A stretch of 64,000 nucleotides of DNA from Crossiella sp. S99.2 (GCF_023094165.1 NZ_JALMDK010000015.1:183122-247121); one strand, 5' to 3'. Shown: positions 15,503-23,046, counted from the first letter of the stretch. Numbers and translations: made by a program. Notes: generated by a model from the letters alone, not told the origin.

Positions 15503-16711
15503 GTGACTGGTCAGTCGAGCCATCCGGTCGGAACCCCGGCCAGCATGCGGGTGCTCAACCAGCGTGCGGTGCTCGAACTGCTACGCCGGTCCGGGCCCGC
15601 GACCAGGCCGCAGGTGGCCAAGGGCACCGGCCTGTCCAAACCGACCGTCGGGCAGGCGCTGCTCGGGCTGGAACAGGCCGGACTGGTCCGCCCGGCCGGC
15701 CGGACCTCGGCCGGACCCGGTCGGTCGGCGGTGGTCTACGAGGCCAACCCGGCCGCGGGTTACGTGCTCGCGGTGGACATCGGCCGGGAGCGGATCCGGT
15801 TGTCCCTGGTGGACCTGGGCGGGGCCGAGGTGTCCCGCTGCGACGAGCGCAACCGCTGCCGCTCGGCCAGCGCGCTGGTCCGGCAGGTCCGGGAGCTGGC
15901 CGATCGCATCGTGGGCGCGGCCGGGATCCGGTTCGACCAGGTGGTGGCCAAGGTGGTCGGCAGTCCCGGGGTCGCCGACCGGAACAGCCGGGCGTTGCAG
16001 CTCGCGCCGAACCTGCCCGGCTGGGGCCGCAAGGGCCTGCTGGACGAGCTGGAATCGCTGCTCGGGCCGGGGCTGATCGTGGAGAACGACGCGAACCTGG
16101 CCGCGCTCGGCGAGCGGGAACGCGGCGCCGCGCGGGAGGCCAGGGTGTTCGTGCTGGTCACCGTGGGCACCGGGGTCGGCATGGGCATTGTCATGGACGG
16201 GCATCTCTTCCGCGGCGCGCACGGCGCGGCCGGGGAGATCGGTTACCTGCCCTACGGGCGCTTCGACGAGCAGGCGGTGCTCTCCGGCGAGCTGGCGCCG
16301 CCGCCGCGCGGGCTGCTGGAACAGGCCACCGCGGCCGAGCCGGTGGTGGAACTGGCGCACGAGCTGGGCCTGACCCAGGCGCGCAACGCCAAGGACGTCT
16401 TCGCGGCCGCCGCGGCGGGGGAGGCCACCGCGCTGCGGGTGGTGGAGCTGATCGCGGCCCGGCTGGCCTACGGGATCGCCTCGGTGACCGCGGTGATCGA
16501 CCCGGAGCTGGTGGTGCTCGGCGGTGGCATCGGGCGCAACTTCGAGCTGCTGATCGAACCGATGGAACGGGCGCTGCGCTACCTCAGTCCGCTGCTGCCG
16601 ACCGTGGTCGGCGGGGAGCTGGGCGATGACGCGGTGCTGGCGGGCGCGGTCGCGGTCGGACTGCGCGCGGCCGAGGAGACCGTGTTCGAGCGGCACGTGC
16701 ACGCCGGCTGA
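15503..16711 (+). CDS. ROK-family transcriptional regulator
   Basis: This 402-aa protein has a winged HTH at about 15-75 (LNQRAVLELLRRSGPATRPQVAKGTGLSKPTVGQAL). The ROK domain follows with the ATP-like motif LAVDIGRERIRLSLVDL, the acidic active-site region VENDANLAALGE, VTVGTGVGMGIVMDG, and the GAAGEIGYL turn. The ROK zinc motif (CGCGxxGC after this turn) is absent: the sequence continues LPYGRFDEQAV. It may therefore bind sugar without the structural zinc. It starts at GTG 15503. It stands alone and is divergent from the kinase; no adjacent sugar operon identifies the effector. Confidence 0.92.
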   Translation: MTGQSSHPVGTPASMRVLNQRAVLELLRRSGPATRPQVAKGTGLSKPTVGQALLGLEQAGLVRPAGRTSAGPGRSAVVYEANPAAGYVLAVDIGRERIRLSLVDLGGAEVSRCDERNRCRSASALVRQVRELADRIVGAAGIRFDQVVAKVVGSPGVADRNSRALQLAPNLPGWGRKGLLDELESLLGPGLIVENDANLAALGERERGAAREARVFVLVTVGTGVGMGIVMDGHLFRGAHGAAGEIGYLPYGRFDEQAVLSGELAPPPRGLLEQATAAEPVVELAHELGLTQARNAKDVFAAAAAGEATALRVVELIAARLAYGIASVTAVIDPELVVLGGGIGRNFELLIEPMERALRYLSPLLPTVVGGELGDDAVLAGAVAVGLRAAEETVFERHVHAG

Positions 16712-16880
16712 ACGGCGCGCGTCAGCGAAACGTCAGCGCGACTGCCTACTGTTGAGTATGTCGAAGGCAGGCCCGCTGCGCTGCTTGCCACCTTCGGCCG
16801 TAGGCGCAGGCTGTTCGGGGTGTCCGCACCCCGTCCCACCCGGCCCGCGCTGCGAGCCCTGCCTGGTTCCAGAGCTTCCC

Positions 16881-16935
16881 CAGGGCATTGGAGCAGGCAG
16901 GGCTCCCCCCAACTTTCCTGGGCGGGAATGCCCTG
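16881..16935. repeat. inverted repeat in 282-bp intergenic region
   Basis: CAGGGCATT at 16881-16889 and AATGCCCTG at 16927-16935 form a 9-bp inverted repeat around a 37-nt loop, upstream of the TPR gene. The rest of 16712-16993 shows no convincing gene. Confidence 0.4.
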
Positions 16936-16993
16936 ACCTCACACGGTGTTGAGCCGGTGCACACGCACCATCGAGTCCACTGTGGAGGGTCGA

Positions 16994-17329
16994 ATGCCGG
17001 AGAACTACCGTTGGGCGGAATCGCTGCTGGCCCAAGGCGACCCGTTGGGTGCGCTGCAGGTGCTGACGCCGCTGCTGACCGCGGACGCCACCTTTTCGGT
17101 GCGGCTGCTGGCCGCCCGCGCCTACTACCACTCCGCGCAGCTGGGCCGGGCCGAGCAGCTGCTCACCGAGCTGATCGAGGCGGACCCGACCGACCACTAC
17201 ACCCGGTTCCTGCTGGGCCGCACGCTGGAGCGGGCGGGTCGGCGGCCGGAGTCGGTGCGGCACTTCCGGCTGGCCGCGGCGCTCTCCGCGAGCCCGGACT
17301 ACGCCGAGGCGCTGGCCAGGGTCTGCTGA
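16994..17329 (+). CDS. small tetratricopeptide-repeat protein
   Basis: This 111-aa protein consists almost wholly of TPR-like helix pairs (YRWAESLLAQGDPLGALQVLTPLL, RLLAARAYYHSAQLGRAEQLLTELIEADP, YTRFLLGRTLERAGRRPESVRHFRLAAALS). It probably mediates protein contacts in the cytoplasm; the partner is unknown. The ATG at 16994 follows GGAGGG. It stands alone, downstream of an inverted-repeat region and ended by the strong hairpin at 17342-17380. Confidence 0.88.
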   Translation: MPENYRWAESLLAQGDPLGALQVLTPLLTADATFSVRLLAARAYYHSAQLGRAEQLLTELIEADPTDHYTRFLLGRTLERAGRRPESVRHFRLAAALSASPDYAEALARVC

Positions 17330-17341
17330 GCCGGCACAACA

Positions 17342-17380
17342 GAACGGCCCGCCCGCGTCAGGATCGCGGACGGGCCGTTC
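17342..17380. terminator. bidirectional terminator hairpin
   Basis: GAACGGCCCG at 17342-17351 pairs with CGGGCCGTTC at 17371-17380, and an inner CCGCG/CGCGG extends the stem. It separates the convergent TPR and snapalysin genes. Confidence 0.8.
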
Positions 17381-17389
17381 CTGCGTTGA

Positions 17390-17932
17390 TCAGCCCGCCA
17401 GGGCCCAGTCGCTGCCGTCCGTGCTGGTCGGCGCGACGAAGCCGCCGGCGAAGTTGCGCTCCACCTGGGCCTTCTCCGCGGCGTTCGGCAGGGGGTTCTT
17501 GCAGCCGGTGCCCGCGCTGGCGCCGGACATCAGGTCCACGCACAGGCCGGTGCGCCGGTCCGGCAGGCCGAGGATGTGGCCCAGCTCGTGCGCGGTGATC
17601 CGCGGGACGTGGTGCCCGTCGTTGACGGCGGTGCGGCCCATCCACACGGTGCCGCGGCCGAGCCCGCTGACCTGCGCGCGCGGCCAGCCGTTGTCGGCCA
17701 GGATCCGGATCTGCGCCGGCGTGCCCGGTTCCAGGCGCACGTTCTTCACCGAGGCGTTCCAGACCTTGGCGCCCTCGTCCCAGGCCGCCTTGAACTCCTG
17801 CGCCTGGCTGGTGTCGTACTTGATCACTCGGACCGCGCTGGTCTCGGCGGTCGCGGGCGAGGTGACCACGAGCAGCGACGCCACGGCGGTGACCACCCCG
17901 ACGACCAATCGCCTGATCTTGTTCTGGAGCAC
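17390..17932 (-). CDS. secreted snapalysin-type zinc metalloprotease (M7)
   Basis: This 180-aa precursor has a Sec signal peptide (about 1-29, ending SPATAE). The extended zinc motif is HELGHILGLPD (His115, Glu116, His119, Asp125), and a Met-turn-like DLMSG follows with two flanking cysteines (CVDLMSG, GTGCKN). This is the small extracellular neutral protease family of Streptomyces SnpA, in which Asp replaces the third His as zinc ligand. The start is GTG at 17932 with TAGGAG upstream; an overlapping ATG in another frame is not used. Streptomyces snpA is usually next to a LysR activator, but none is present here. Confidence 0.93.
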   Translation of the reverse strand: MLQNKIRRLVVGVVTAVASLLVVTSPATAETSAVRVIKYDTSQAQEFKAAWDEGAKVWNASVKNVRLEPGTPAQIRILADNGWPRAQVSGLGRGTVWMGRTAVNDGHHVPRITAHELGHILGLPDRRTGLCVDLMSGASAGTGCKNPLPNAAEKAQVERNFAGGFVAPTSTDGSDWALAG

Positions 17933-18108
17933 GGTTCATCTCCTACCGATGCAGGGAAAAGAGCTGCCCTCAGCTAATCGCGCCGGGCCGGACACATCAA
18001 CGGCCACGCATATACCAATGCCCCCCAATCCTGGGGTTATGGCGGAAAAACAGACTGACGGCCCGGGTGGTTAGTCGCAGCCGGAGCAGACCAATGGCGG
18101 GTTGTGGC

Positions 18109-19050
18109 TCAGTTGCCGGCGCCGAGCCCGGCATAGCCGGCCAGGTCCGCGTTGCCGCCGGTGAGCACGGTGGCGACCGTTTCGCCCGGAATGCCCTTGG
18201 CGATGGCGGCCAGTCCGGCCGCGCCCGCGGGTTCGGGTAGCACGCCGAGGGTGCGCGCGGCCAGTCGCATGGCCTGTCGCAGTTCCTCTTCGCTGACCAG
18301 CACCACCTCGTCGACCAGCGCCCTGGTCCGGGCCACCGCCTGTTCGGTCGGGCGGCTGATCGCGATCCCGGCGGCGAAGGTGCTGGCCAGTTCCACGGTC
18401 AGCACCTCGCCCGCCGCCCAGCTTCGCGCCAGCGCGGGCGCGGCGGCCGCGGCGACCCCGATCACCCGCACCGCCGGCGCGTGCGCCTTGACCCAGGCGG
18501 CCACCCCGGAGATCAGCGCGCCATCGCCCATCGGCACCACCAGTGTGTCGAAAGTGTTGTCCCGCAACAGTTCCATCCCGATGGTCCCGGCGCCCTCGGC
18601 CACCGCGGGATCCCGGCCGTCCAGCACGTACACCCGGTCCTGGGTCTCCGCCGCGTACGCCTCGGCCAGTTCCAGCGGGGAGCCGTCGACCTCGTGCAGC
18701 ACCGCGCCGAAGGCCCGCATCCGGGCGAGTTTCACCGGCGAGGTGCCGCTCGGCACGAACACCTCGGCCCGCAGACCACGTCGCCGCGCCGCGTACGCCA
18801 CGGCCTGGCCGAAATTCCCGCCGGTGGAGGAACACACGATCGTCCCGATACCCTCGGCCACCTCGCTGACGAAGAACTCCGCGCCGCGGCCCTTGAAGGA
18901 GCGCAACGGGTTCAGCAGTTCCACCTTGGTCAGCACCCGGCGGCCGAGCGCGGCGCAGAGCTGCTCGTCCACGTACTGCGGGCTGTTCAGGAACACGGGA
19001 TCGATCACCTTCGCCGCGGCGAGGATGCGATCAAGCGAAAGGTCGGTCAC
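18109..19050 (-). CDS. PLP-dependent threonine dehydratase-like enzyme
   Basis: This 313-aa fold-type II PLP enzyme has the Schiff-base Lys53 in NPLRSFKGRGAEFF. The phosphate/substrate loop STGGNFGQAVAYAAR follows, and a C-terminal LTGGNAD contacts the pyridine ring. It belongs to the threonine ammonia-lyase / serine racemase / threonine synthase superfamily. The short length and lack of an ACT domain indicate a catabolic, non-allosteric form. The GTG at 19050 is chosen; the frame is open to 19260 but overlaps the upstream gene. It begins 5 bp after the imine-reductase-like gene stop, so the two form an operon, presumably under the divergent TetR. Confidence 0.88.
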   Translation of the reverse strand: MTDLSLDRILAAAKVIDPVFLNSPQYVDEQLCAALGRRVLTKVELLNPLRSFKGRGAEFFVSEVAEGIGTIVCSSTGGNFGQAVAYAARRRGLRAEVFVPSGTSPVKLARMRAFGAVLHEVDGSPLELAEAYAAETQDRVYVLDGRDPAVAEGAGTIGMELLRDNTFDTLVVPMGDGALISGVAAWVKAHAPAVRVIGVAAAAAPALARSWAAGEVLTVELASTFAAGIAISRPTEQAVARTRALVDEVVLVSEEELRQAMRLAARTLGVLPEPAGAAGLAAIAKGIPGETVATVLTGGNADLAGYAGLGAGN

Positions 19051-19055
19051 CCACC

Positions 19056-19841
19056 TCACGCTAGATGGCGGTGCTGAACCGGCGCTGCCGCTGACCCCCG
19101 GATGACCTCGACCAGGCTGGCGAAGCTGTCCCGCCCGAACCCCGCCGCGATCCCACGCGCGGTCAGCGACTCGACCAGCCGCGGCAGCCCCGGGTCCAGT
19201 CCGCGTTCCGCGCTGGCCTGCACCAGGTTCCCCATCAGCGGCGCGTCCAGCTCCAGCCACTCCTGTTCGCCCGGGTAGGCCCCGGCGTCGAGCTGGGTCG
19301 CGTAGTCCTCGATCACCTCGACCACCGTGCTCCGCAACCAGCGGGTGAGCATCGGCGTCACCGCCGCCGCGGGCACCCCGTCCGCGTCGAGCAGCGCCGC
19401 GGTCTGCAGGTAGCCGATCAGCGTCGCCCAGGCGAAGTTGAGCAACGCGAGGTCGTAGAGCGCCGCCGTGCCCGGGTCCACGCCCAGGTAGTTCGCCTCG
19501 CCCAGCCGTTCCAGCGCCGCGCGATGCCGCTGGAACACCTCCGCGTCCCCGCTGTAGACCAGCACCGTCTCCGGCCTGCCCACGTGTTCGGGATGCGCCA
19601 TCAACGCCCCGTCCAGGTACCGCCCGCCCCGCGCCCGCACCAGCTCCGCGGCCTGTCGCGCCTCCGCACTGGTCCCCGAGGTGAGGTTCACCAGATCAAC
19701 CCCGCCCAACTCCCGCGCCAGCAACCCCGCCAGCTCACCGTGCTCCTCCGCACACACCACCACCAGCCCAGCCACATCCACCGCACCCAGCACCCCGGCC
19801 AGCCCCGCCGCCCGAGCCCCAGTTCCCAGCACCGCGACCAT
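19056..19841 (-). CDS. imine reductase-like NAD(P)-dependent protein with shortened Rossmann domain
   Basis: This 261-aa protein has the IRED/6-phosphogluconate-dehydrogenase-like pattern VDLVNLTSGTSAEARQAAELVRARGGRYLDGALMAHPEHVGRPETVLVYSGD, followed by the helical dimer domain. The N-terminal cofactor fold is shorter than usual (family about 290 aa). VLGTGARAAGLAGVL passes almost directly to VAGLVVVCAEEHGEL, lacking the segment with the Arg/Thr that binds NADP phosphate. Cofactor use may be altered or lost. It is divergent from the TetR gene with a 27-bp palindrome between, and forms an operon with the PLP enzyme downstream. Confidence 0.8.
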   Translation of the reverse strand: MVAVLGTGARAAGLAGVLGAVDVAGLVVVCAEEHGELAGLLARELGGVDLVNLTSGTSAEARQAAELVRARGGRYLDGALMAHPEHVGRPETVLVYSGDAEVFQRHRAALERLGEANYLGVDPGTAALYDLALLNFAWATLIGYLQTAALLDADGVPAAAVTPMLTRWLRSTVVEVIEDYATQLDAGAYPGEQEWLELDAPLMGNLVQASAERGLDPGLPRLVESLTARGIAAGFGRDSFASLVEVIRGSAAAPVQHRHLA

Positions 19842-19858
19842 CGCGCCCTCCCAGCTAC

Positions 19859-19885
19859 CTACACAATGTAACCTACATTCTGTAG
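19859..19885. promoter_or_regulatory. TetR-type operator
   Basis: The arms CTACA-n-AATGTA and TACATT-n-TGTAG are exact reverse complements around a central ACC, giving a 27-bp palindrome with one unpaired base in each arm. It lies 10 bp before the TetR start and 18 bp before the divergent operon, the expected position for a repressor of both. Confidence 0.85.
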
Positions 19886-19894
19886 CATGAGTTC

Positions 19895-20455
19895 ATGGCC
19901 GAGCACCGCATGTCAAGACCGGACCGCCGCGACCACCTCCTGCGCACGGCCGCCGAGATCCTGCACACCAACGGCGCCAACGCCCTGACCCTGGTCACCC
20001 TGGCCGAGCGCGCCGGGGTGTCGAGACCCGTCGCCTACGACCACTTCGGCACCCGCGAGGGCCTGCTGCTGGCGATGTACCAGGACTACGACGAACACCT
20101 GGCCCAGGCGATGCGCGCGGCACGGTCGCGGGCGGGGTCGCTGGCGGAGGTGGTGACCGCGGTGTGCACGGCCTATGTCGACGGGATGATCGCGGCGGGG
20201 CCGGATTGCGGTGAGGTGCAGGCGGCGCTGCTGGGGCATCCGGAGACGCGCGACTTCCGGGAACAGTCGGAGCGCTGCTACCTGAATGAACTTCGGGCCG
20301 CGCTGAAGCCGTTCGCGCCGGTCGCCCCGGTTGTTCTGGTCGGACTGTTCAGTGCCCTGGACGGGGTGGCGCGGGCGGCGGCGGCCGGGCGGGTGCCGCG
20401 GGGCAAGGCGGTCGCGGCGGCGGTGGCCATCGTGGTCGGCGTGGTTCAGGGGTGA
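19895..20455 (+). CDS. TetR-family regulator
   Basis: This 186-aa protein has an N-terminal TetR HTH (DHLLRTAAEILHTNGANALTLVTLAERAGVSRPVAYDHFGTREGLLLAMY) and a divergent all-helical ligand domain. It starts at ATG 19895; an ATG six codons later is also possible. It is divergent from the imine-reductase-like/PLP-enzyme operon and very probably binds the 27-bp palindrome in the 53-bp gap to repress both transcripts, with a metabolite of those enzymes as inducer. Confidence 0.93.
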   Translation: MAEHRMSRPDRRDHLLRTAAEILHTNGANALTLVTLAERAGVSRPVAYDHFGTREGLLLAMYQDYDEHLAQAMRAARSRAGSLAEVVTAVCTAYVDGMIAAGPDCGEVQAALLGHPETRDFREQSERCYLNELRAALKPFAPVAPVVLVGLFSALDGVARAAAAGRVPRGKAVAAAVAIVVGVVQG

Positions 20456-20492
20456 GCGGGGATGGCGGCTTATAGTGCGGGTAGATGTATTT

Positions 20493-20530
20493 TTGTGGGG
20501 GTAGCCGTACTATTGTGGGGGATTGTGGGA
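20493..20530 (+). promoter_or_regulatory. repeated TTGTGGG boxes and promoter of NTase/HEPN pair
   Basis: TTGTGGGGG occurs at 20493-20501 and 20513-20521, and TTGTGGGA at 20523-20530. The spacings are 20 and 10 bp, so all lie on one helix face. They surround a TACTAT -10-like box at 20508-20513 in an AT-rich island. Autoregulation by the HTH-bearing nucleotidyltransferase is inferred. Confidence 0.5.
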
Positions 20531-20537
20531 GGTGGGT

Positions 20538-21272
20538 GTGGAGCTGAATCGGCCGTTGGCGACGGTGACGCCCACGCTTGACGGGGATGTTCTCGCCGCG
20601 TTGGCCAGGCACGATGCCGTGTTCACCACGGGGCAACTGCGCCGGCTGCTCGCCGGGCGGTCGGAGGAGGGCATCCGCAAGGTGCTGCGGCGGCTGACCC
20701 GGCAGGGCATCGTGCATGCCGAGCGGATCGGCAACGCCTACGCGTACCGGCTCAACCGTGAGCATCTCGCCGCGCAGCACATCATCGGCCTGGCCCAGCT
20801 GCAGGAGACCTTCCTGCGGCGCCTTGCGGACCGGCTGGCCGCCTGGCCCGTGTCACCGGTCTACGCCGCCGTGTTCGGCTCGGCCGCCCGCGGCACGATG
20901 ACCCTGGCGAGTGACCTCGACCTGCTGCTGATCCGTCCCGAGGATGCCGATAGTGATCAGTGGGAGGCCCAGGTCGGCGACCTGGTGGCCGAGGTGACCC
21001 GCTGGATCGGCAACGACACCCGTCCGCTGGAGTTCACCGCCGCCGAGGTCACCGCCCACGGCCGCGACCAGGCCGTCCTGCACGCCGCGCTGAGCGAGGG
21101 GCTCACCGTGGCCGGCACCCGCGCCTGGTTGAGCAGGCAGTTGCGGAAGGGGAGGGGTGGGCGTGCGGACGCAACCGTGCGACGCGGCGATCCGCCGCGG
21201 CCGCCTGCGCAAGGCGGAACAGTTCAAGGAACAGGCGGACCAGATCCGCGACCTGGCCGACCAGGACACTGA
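20538..21272 (+). CDS. winged-HTH nucleotidyltransferase (MNT-like antitoxin candidate)
   Basis: This 244-aa protein has a winged HTH at residues about 10-75 (ARHDAVFTTGQLRRLLAGRSEEGIRKVLRRLTRQGIV) fused to a minimal nucleotidyltransferase domain. Its signature is FGSAARGTMTLASDLDLLLI (GS-x10-DxD); the third acidic residue appears to be Glu in PLEFTAAE. Minimal NTases of this type AMPylate and silence HEPN toxins in MNT/HEPN systems. The GTG at 20538 follows GGGAGG; TTG at 20523 is an alternative. Its low-complexity Arg/Gly/Pro tail is encoded within the 116-bp overlap with the HEPN-like gene, so the two are tightly coupled. Confidence 0.85.
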   Translation: MELNRPLATVTPTLDGDVLAALARHDAVFTTGQLRRLLAGRSEEGIRKVLRRLTRQGIVHAERIGNAYAYRLNREHLAAQHIIGLAQLQETFLRRLADRLAAWPVSPVYAAVFGSAARGTMTLASDLDLLLIRPEDADSDQWEAQVGDLVAEVTRWIGNDTRPLEFTAAEVTAHGRDQAVLHAALSEGLTVAGTRAWLSRQLRKGRGGRADATVRRGDPPRPPAQGGTVQGTGGPDPRPGRPGH

Positions 21273-21561
21273 CTGCGCCGACAGTTACGTGACCCTGTGC
21301 GTGCACGCGGGCATAGCCGCCTCGGACGTCATCTGCTGCGCCGCCCTGGGCCACCACGCCCACGGTGAAAACCACACCGAGGCGACCGCCCTGCTGAGCA
21401 AGGCCGACCGAGAAGCGGCCAGACACCTGGCCGCCCTCCTCAAGATGAAGACCAAGGCCGGCTACAGCCACACCTCAGCCACCATCGAGGAGTTCAAGCG
21501 AGCAGGCCGAGCCGCCGAAACCCTGGTGGAAAAAGCCCGCCGAGCCCACGCCGCCACCTAA
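21157..21561 (+). CDS. HEPN-like protein, partner of the nucleotidyltransferase
   Basis: This 134-aa all-helical protein has the arrangement of small HEPN/SAV_6107-like proteins: KAEQFKEQADQIRDLAD, a Cys-rich core helix (ADSYVTLCVHAGIAASDVICCAALG), DREAARHLAALLKMKTKAGYS, and a final AGRAAETLVEKARRA. REAARH fits the RX4H motif, although it is not certain that this is the ribonuclease motif. It starts at GTG 21157 behind GGAAGGGGAGG, overlapping the nucleotidyltransferase gene by 116 bp. The pair looks like an MNT/HEPN toxin-antitoxin with the order reversed (antitoxin first). No other function is suggested by the surroundings. Confidence 0.75.
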   Translation: MGVRTQPCDAAIRRGRLRKAEQFKEQADQIRDLADQDTDCADSYVTLCVHAGIAASDVICCAALGHHAHGENHTEATALLSKADREAARHLAALLKMKTKAGYSHTSATIEEFKRAGRAAETLVEKARRAHAAT

Positions 21562-21569
21562 CGCCCCAC

Positions 21570-21650
21570 AACGGCCAACAAGGCGTACCAGAACAGCCAA
21601 CAAGGCGTACAAAACGGCCAACAAGGCGTACCAGAACGGCCAACACGCGC
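21570..21650 (+). repeat. 22-nt-period intergenic repeat, locus 1
   Basis: Three and a half copies of an AACGGCCAACAAGGCGTACC unit start at 21570, 21592, 21613 and 21635, so the period is 22, 21, 22. They lie directly after the HEPN-like gene. GGCCAAC and GTAC blocks alternate as in the other four loci of this family. The following 210 bp to the tRNA hold no gene I can support. Confidence 0.85.
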
Positions 21651-21859
21651 GGAGGAGGGAACGGCGCGCAGCGCGACGGCGAAGCCGAGCACGCAGGGCA
21701 AGGGGGAACGGCGGGCAAGGCGGCGGAGCCGCATATGCAGGGCAAGCGGGGGTCCGGGGGCAGCGCCCGCCGGGTGGGGTCCGGGGGCTTCGCCCCCGGT
21801 GTGACTGACACGTCGACCCGGCGAAGCGCGCAGCGCAAGCAGGGTCGACCCAGTCGACG

Positions 21860-21933
21860 TGGGGCCGGTGGGAGTCGAACCCACACTGGCACGGACCTAA
21901 ACCGTGTGCCTCTGCCAATTGGGCTACGGCCCC
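21860..21933 (-). tRNA. tRNA-Leu (anticodon UAG) with short variable region
   Basis: The minus-strand cloverleaf is 74 nt: acceptor GGGGCCG/CGGCCCC, anticodon stem CACGG/CCGTG, loop TTTAGGT (anticodon UAG, reads CUA), and T arm GTGGG-TTCGACT-CCCAC. The variable region is only about 5 nt (CCAGT), whereas canonical bacterial tRNA-Leu is class II with a long variable arm. The stems are all paired, so it appears functional. The identity rests on the anticodon. Confidence 0.88.
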
Positions 21934-22051
21934 GTCGGCGTACAGCCTAACCGGCGACACCTGGCGGGTGGAGGCGGACTGGGTGACGCGGCGTGGCGGG
22001 TTGGGGCTACCGTGATCCCGCGTCAGACATCGTCCTGCGAGGAGGGGACCT

Positions 22052-22273
22052 GTGGCTCGGGATCCGGAGAGCATTCAGCGTGACATCGAGCAGGCGCGGG
22101 ACTCGCTGGCCTCGACGTTGGACGAGTTGGCGGTGCGGGCGAACCCGAAGAAGTTCGTGGACGAGTCCAAGGCCGCGGTGAAGTCCAAACTGGACGATCC
22201 GCGGGTGAAGTACTCGTTGATCGCCTTCGGGGCGCTCGTGGTGCTCGCGTTGCTGCGCAAGATCTTTCGCTGA
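22052..22273 (+). CDS. DUF3618 membrane-anchored protein
   Basis: This 73-aa protein of the actinobacterial DUF3618 family has an N-terminal amphipathic helix (PESIQRDIEQARDSLASTLDELAVRANPKKF) and a C-terminal membrane helix (YSLIAFGALVVLALLRKIF). It starts at GTG 22052 with GAGGAGGGGAC upstream. In related genomes such proteins often accompany a DUF1469 phage-holin-like gene and a YtxH-like gene in envelope-stress operons, but here it stands alone. The function is unproven; a peripheral membrane-stabilising role is only a guess. Confidence 0.93.
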   Translation: MARDPESIQRDIEQARDSLASTLDELAVRANPKKFVDESKAAVKSKLDDPRVKYSLIAFGALVVLALLRKIFR

Positions 22274-22301
22274 CACCGGGACGGGTCCCGCTGCCGCAGG
22301 C

Positions 22302-22931
22302 TCAGTTGAGCAGCGGCAGCAGGGCCTGTTCCAGCAGTTTGTCGACGAATGCCGCGTCGATGGGTTCGCCGGTGAGCATCAGCCGGTAGGTCAGGGTGGC
22401 GCCGGCCAGTTCGTTGACCATGCCCAGGGGGGCGTGGCGGTTGATCTCGCCGCGTTCGGCGCCCCGTTCCAGGATCCGGCGGAGCATGCCGCGCTGGCCG
22501 GTGAGGAAGCTGTCCCGGAAGGCGGTGGCCAGTTCGGGTTCGTGCGGGAGTTCGCCGACCAGGGCCTGGGCCGCTTTGCCCGAGGGGCCGGTCAGGAAGT
22601 CGGCGTAGCCCAGCAGGAACTCGCGCAGGTCGCCGGCGACCGAACCGGTGTCGGGTTCCGGGACGCTGCGGCTGACCAGTTCGTTGCAGGTGTCGATGAC
22701 CAGTTCGAGTTTGGACTCCCAGCGGCGGTAGATGGTGGCCTTGCCCGCCTTGGCGCGGGCGGCGACGGCGTCCATGGTCAGCGCGCGGTAGCCGACCTCG
22801 GCCATCACCTCCAGGGTGGCCTTGCGCAGGGCGTCGTCCCTGCTGGCGTCGCGGGGTCTGCCGCGGGGCGCCCCGCCCGCCTCCTTGGCTCGGCTGCTGT
22901 GCAACTCGTCAGTGCCTGGCGCAGTCGCCAA
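22302..22931 (-). CDS. TetR-family regulator
   Basis: This 209-aa protein has a TetR HTH after a 25-residue polar leader (ATLEVMAEVGYRALTMDAVAARAKAGKATIYRRWESKLELVID). Its C-terminal domain resembles the TetR_C_11/AcrR-like group (LREFLLGYADFLTGPSGKAAQALVGEL). The TTG at 22931 has GAGGGGG upstream. A perfect hairpin-type palindrome lies 20 bp before the start. No divergent target gene is close; the next upstream gene (23047-23391) reads the same way. It may regulate only itself or distant genes. Confidence 0.92.
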   Translation of the reverse strand: MATAPGTDELHSSRAKEAGGAPRGRPRDASRDDALRKATLEVMAEVGYRALTMDAVAARAKAGKATIYRRWESKLELVIDTCNELVSRSVPEPDTGSVAGDLREFLLGYADFLTGPSGKAAQALVGELPHEPELATAFRDSFLTGQRGMLRRILERGAERGEINRHAPLGMVNELAGATLTYRLMLTGEPIDAAFVDKLLEQALLPLLN

Positions 22932-22951
22932 ACCTGCCCCCTCTCACCGCT

Positions 22952-22969
22952 GCCGACATCTGTGTCGGC
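22952..22969. promoter_or_regulatory. palindrome upstream of TetR gene
   Basis: GCCGACA-TCTG-TGTCGGC is a perfect 7-bp inverted repeat 21 bp before the TetR start. It could be the TetR autoregulatory operator or the terminator of the upstream minus-strand gene. Confidence 0.5.
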
Positions 22970-23046
22970 GGCGTGACCGCCCGTGTCCTCTCATCCTAGG
23001 GCCGCTGAGCGGGCCGGGGTGTCAACCGGACGTCCGAAGTGGAAGG

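Noticed and set aside
16758..16952. 64-codon Cys-rich frame in the gap before the TPR gene
   Set aside because: Proline-rich with scattered Cys, no RBS, and no conserved pattern; probably chance in GC-rich DNA.
21570..21650. CRISPR-like array
   Set aside because: Units are 22 bp, partly palindromic, without unique spacers; no cas genes in the window; the same units occur at four other intergenic places.
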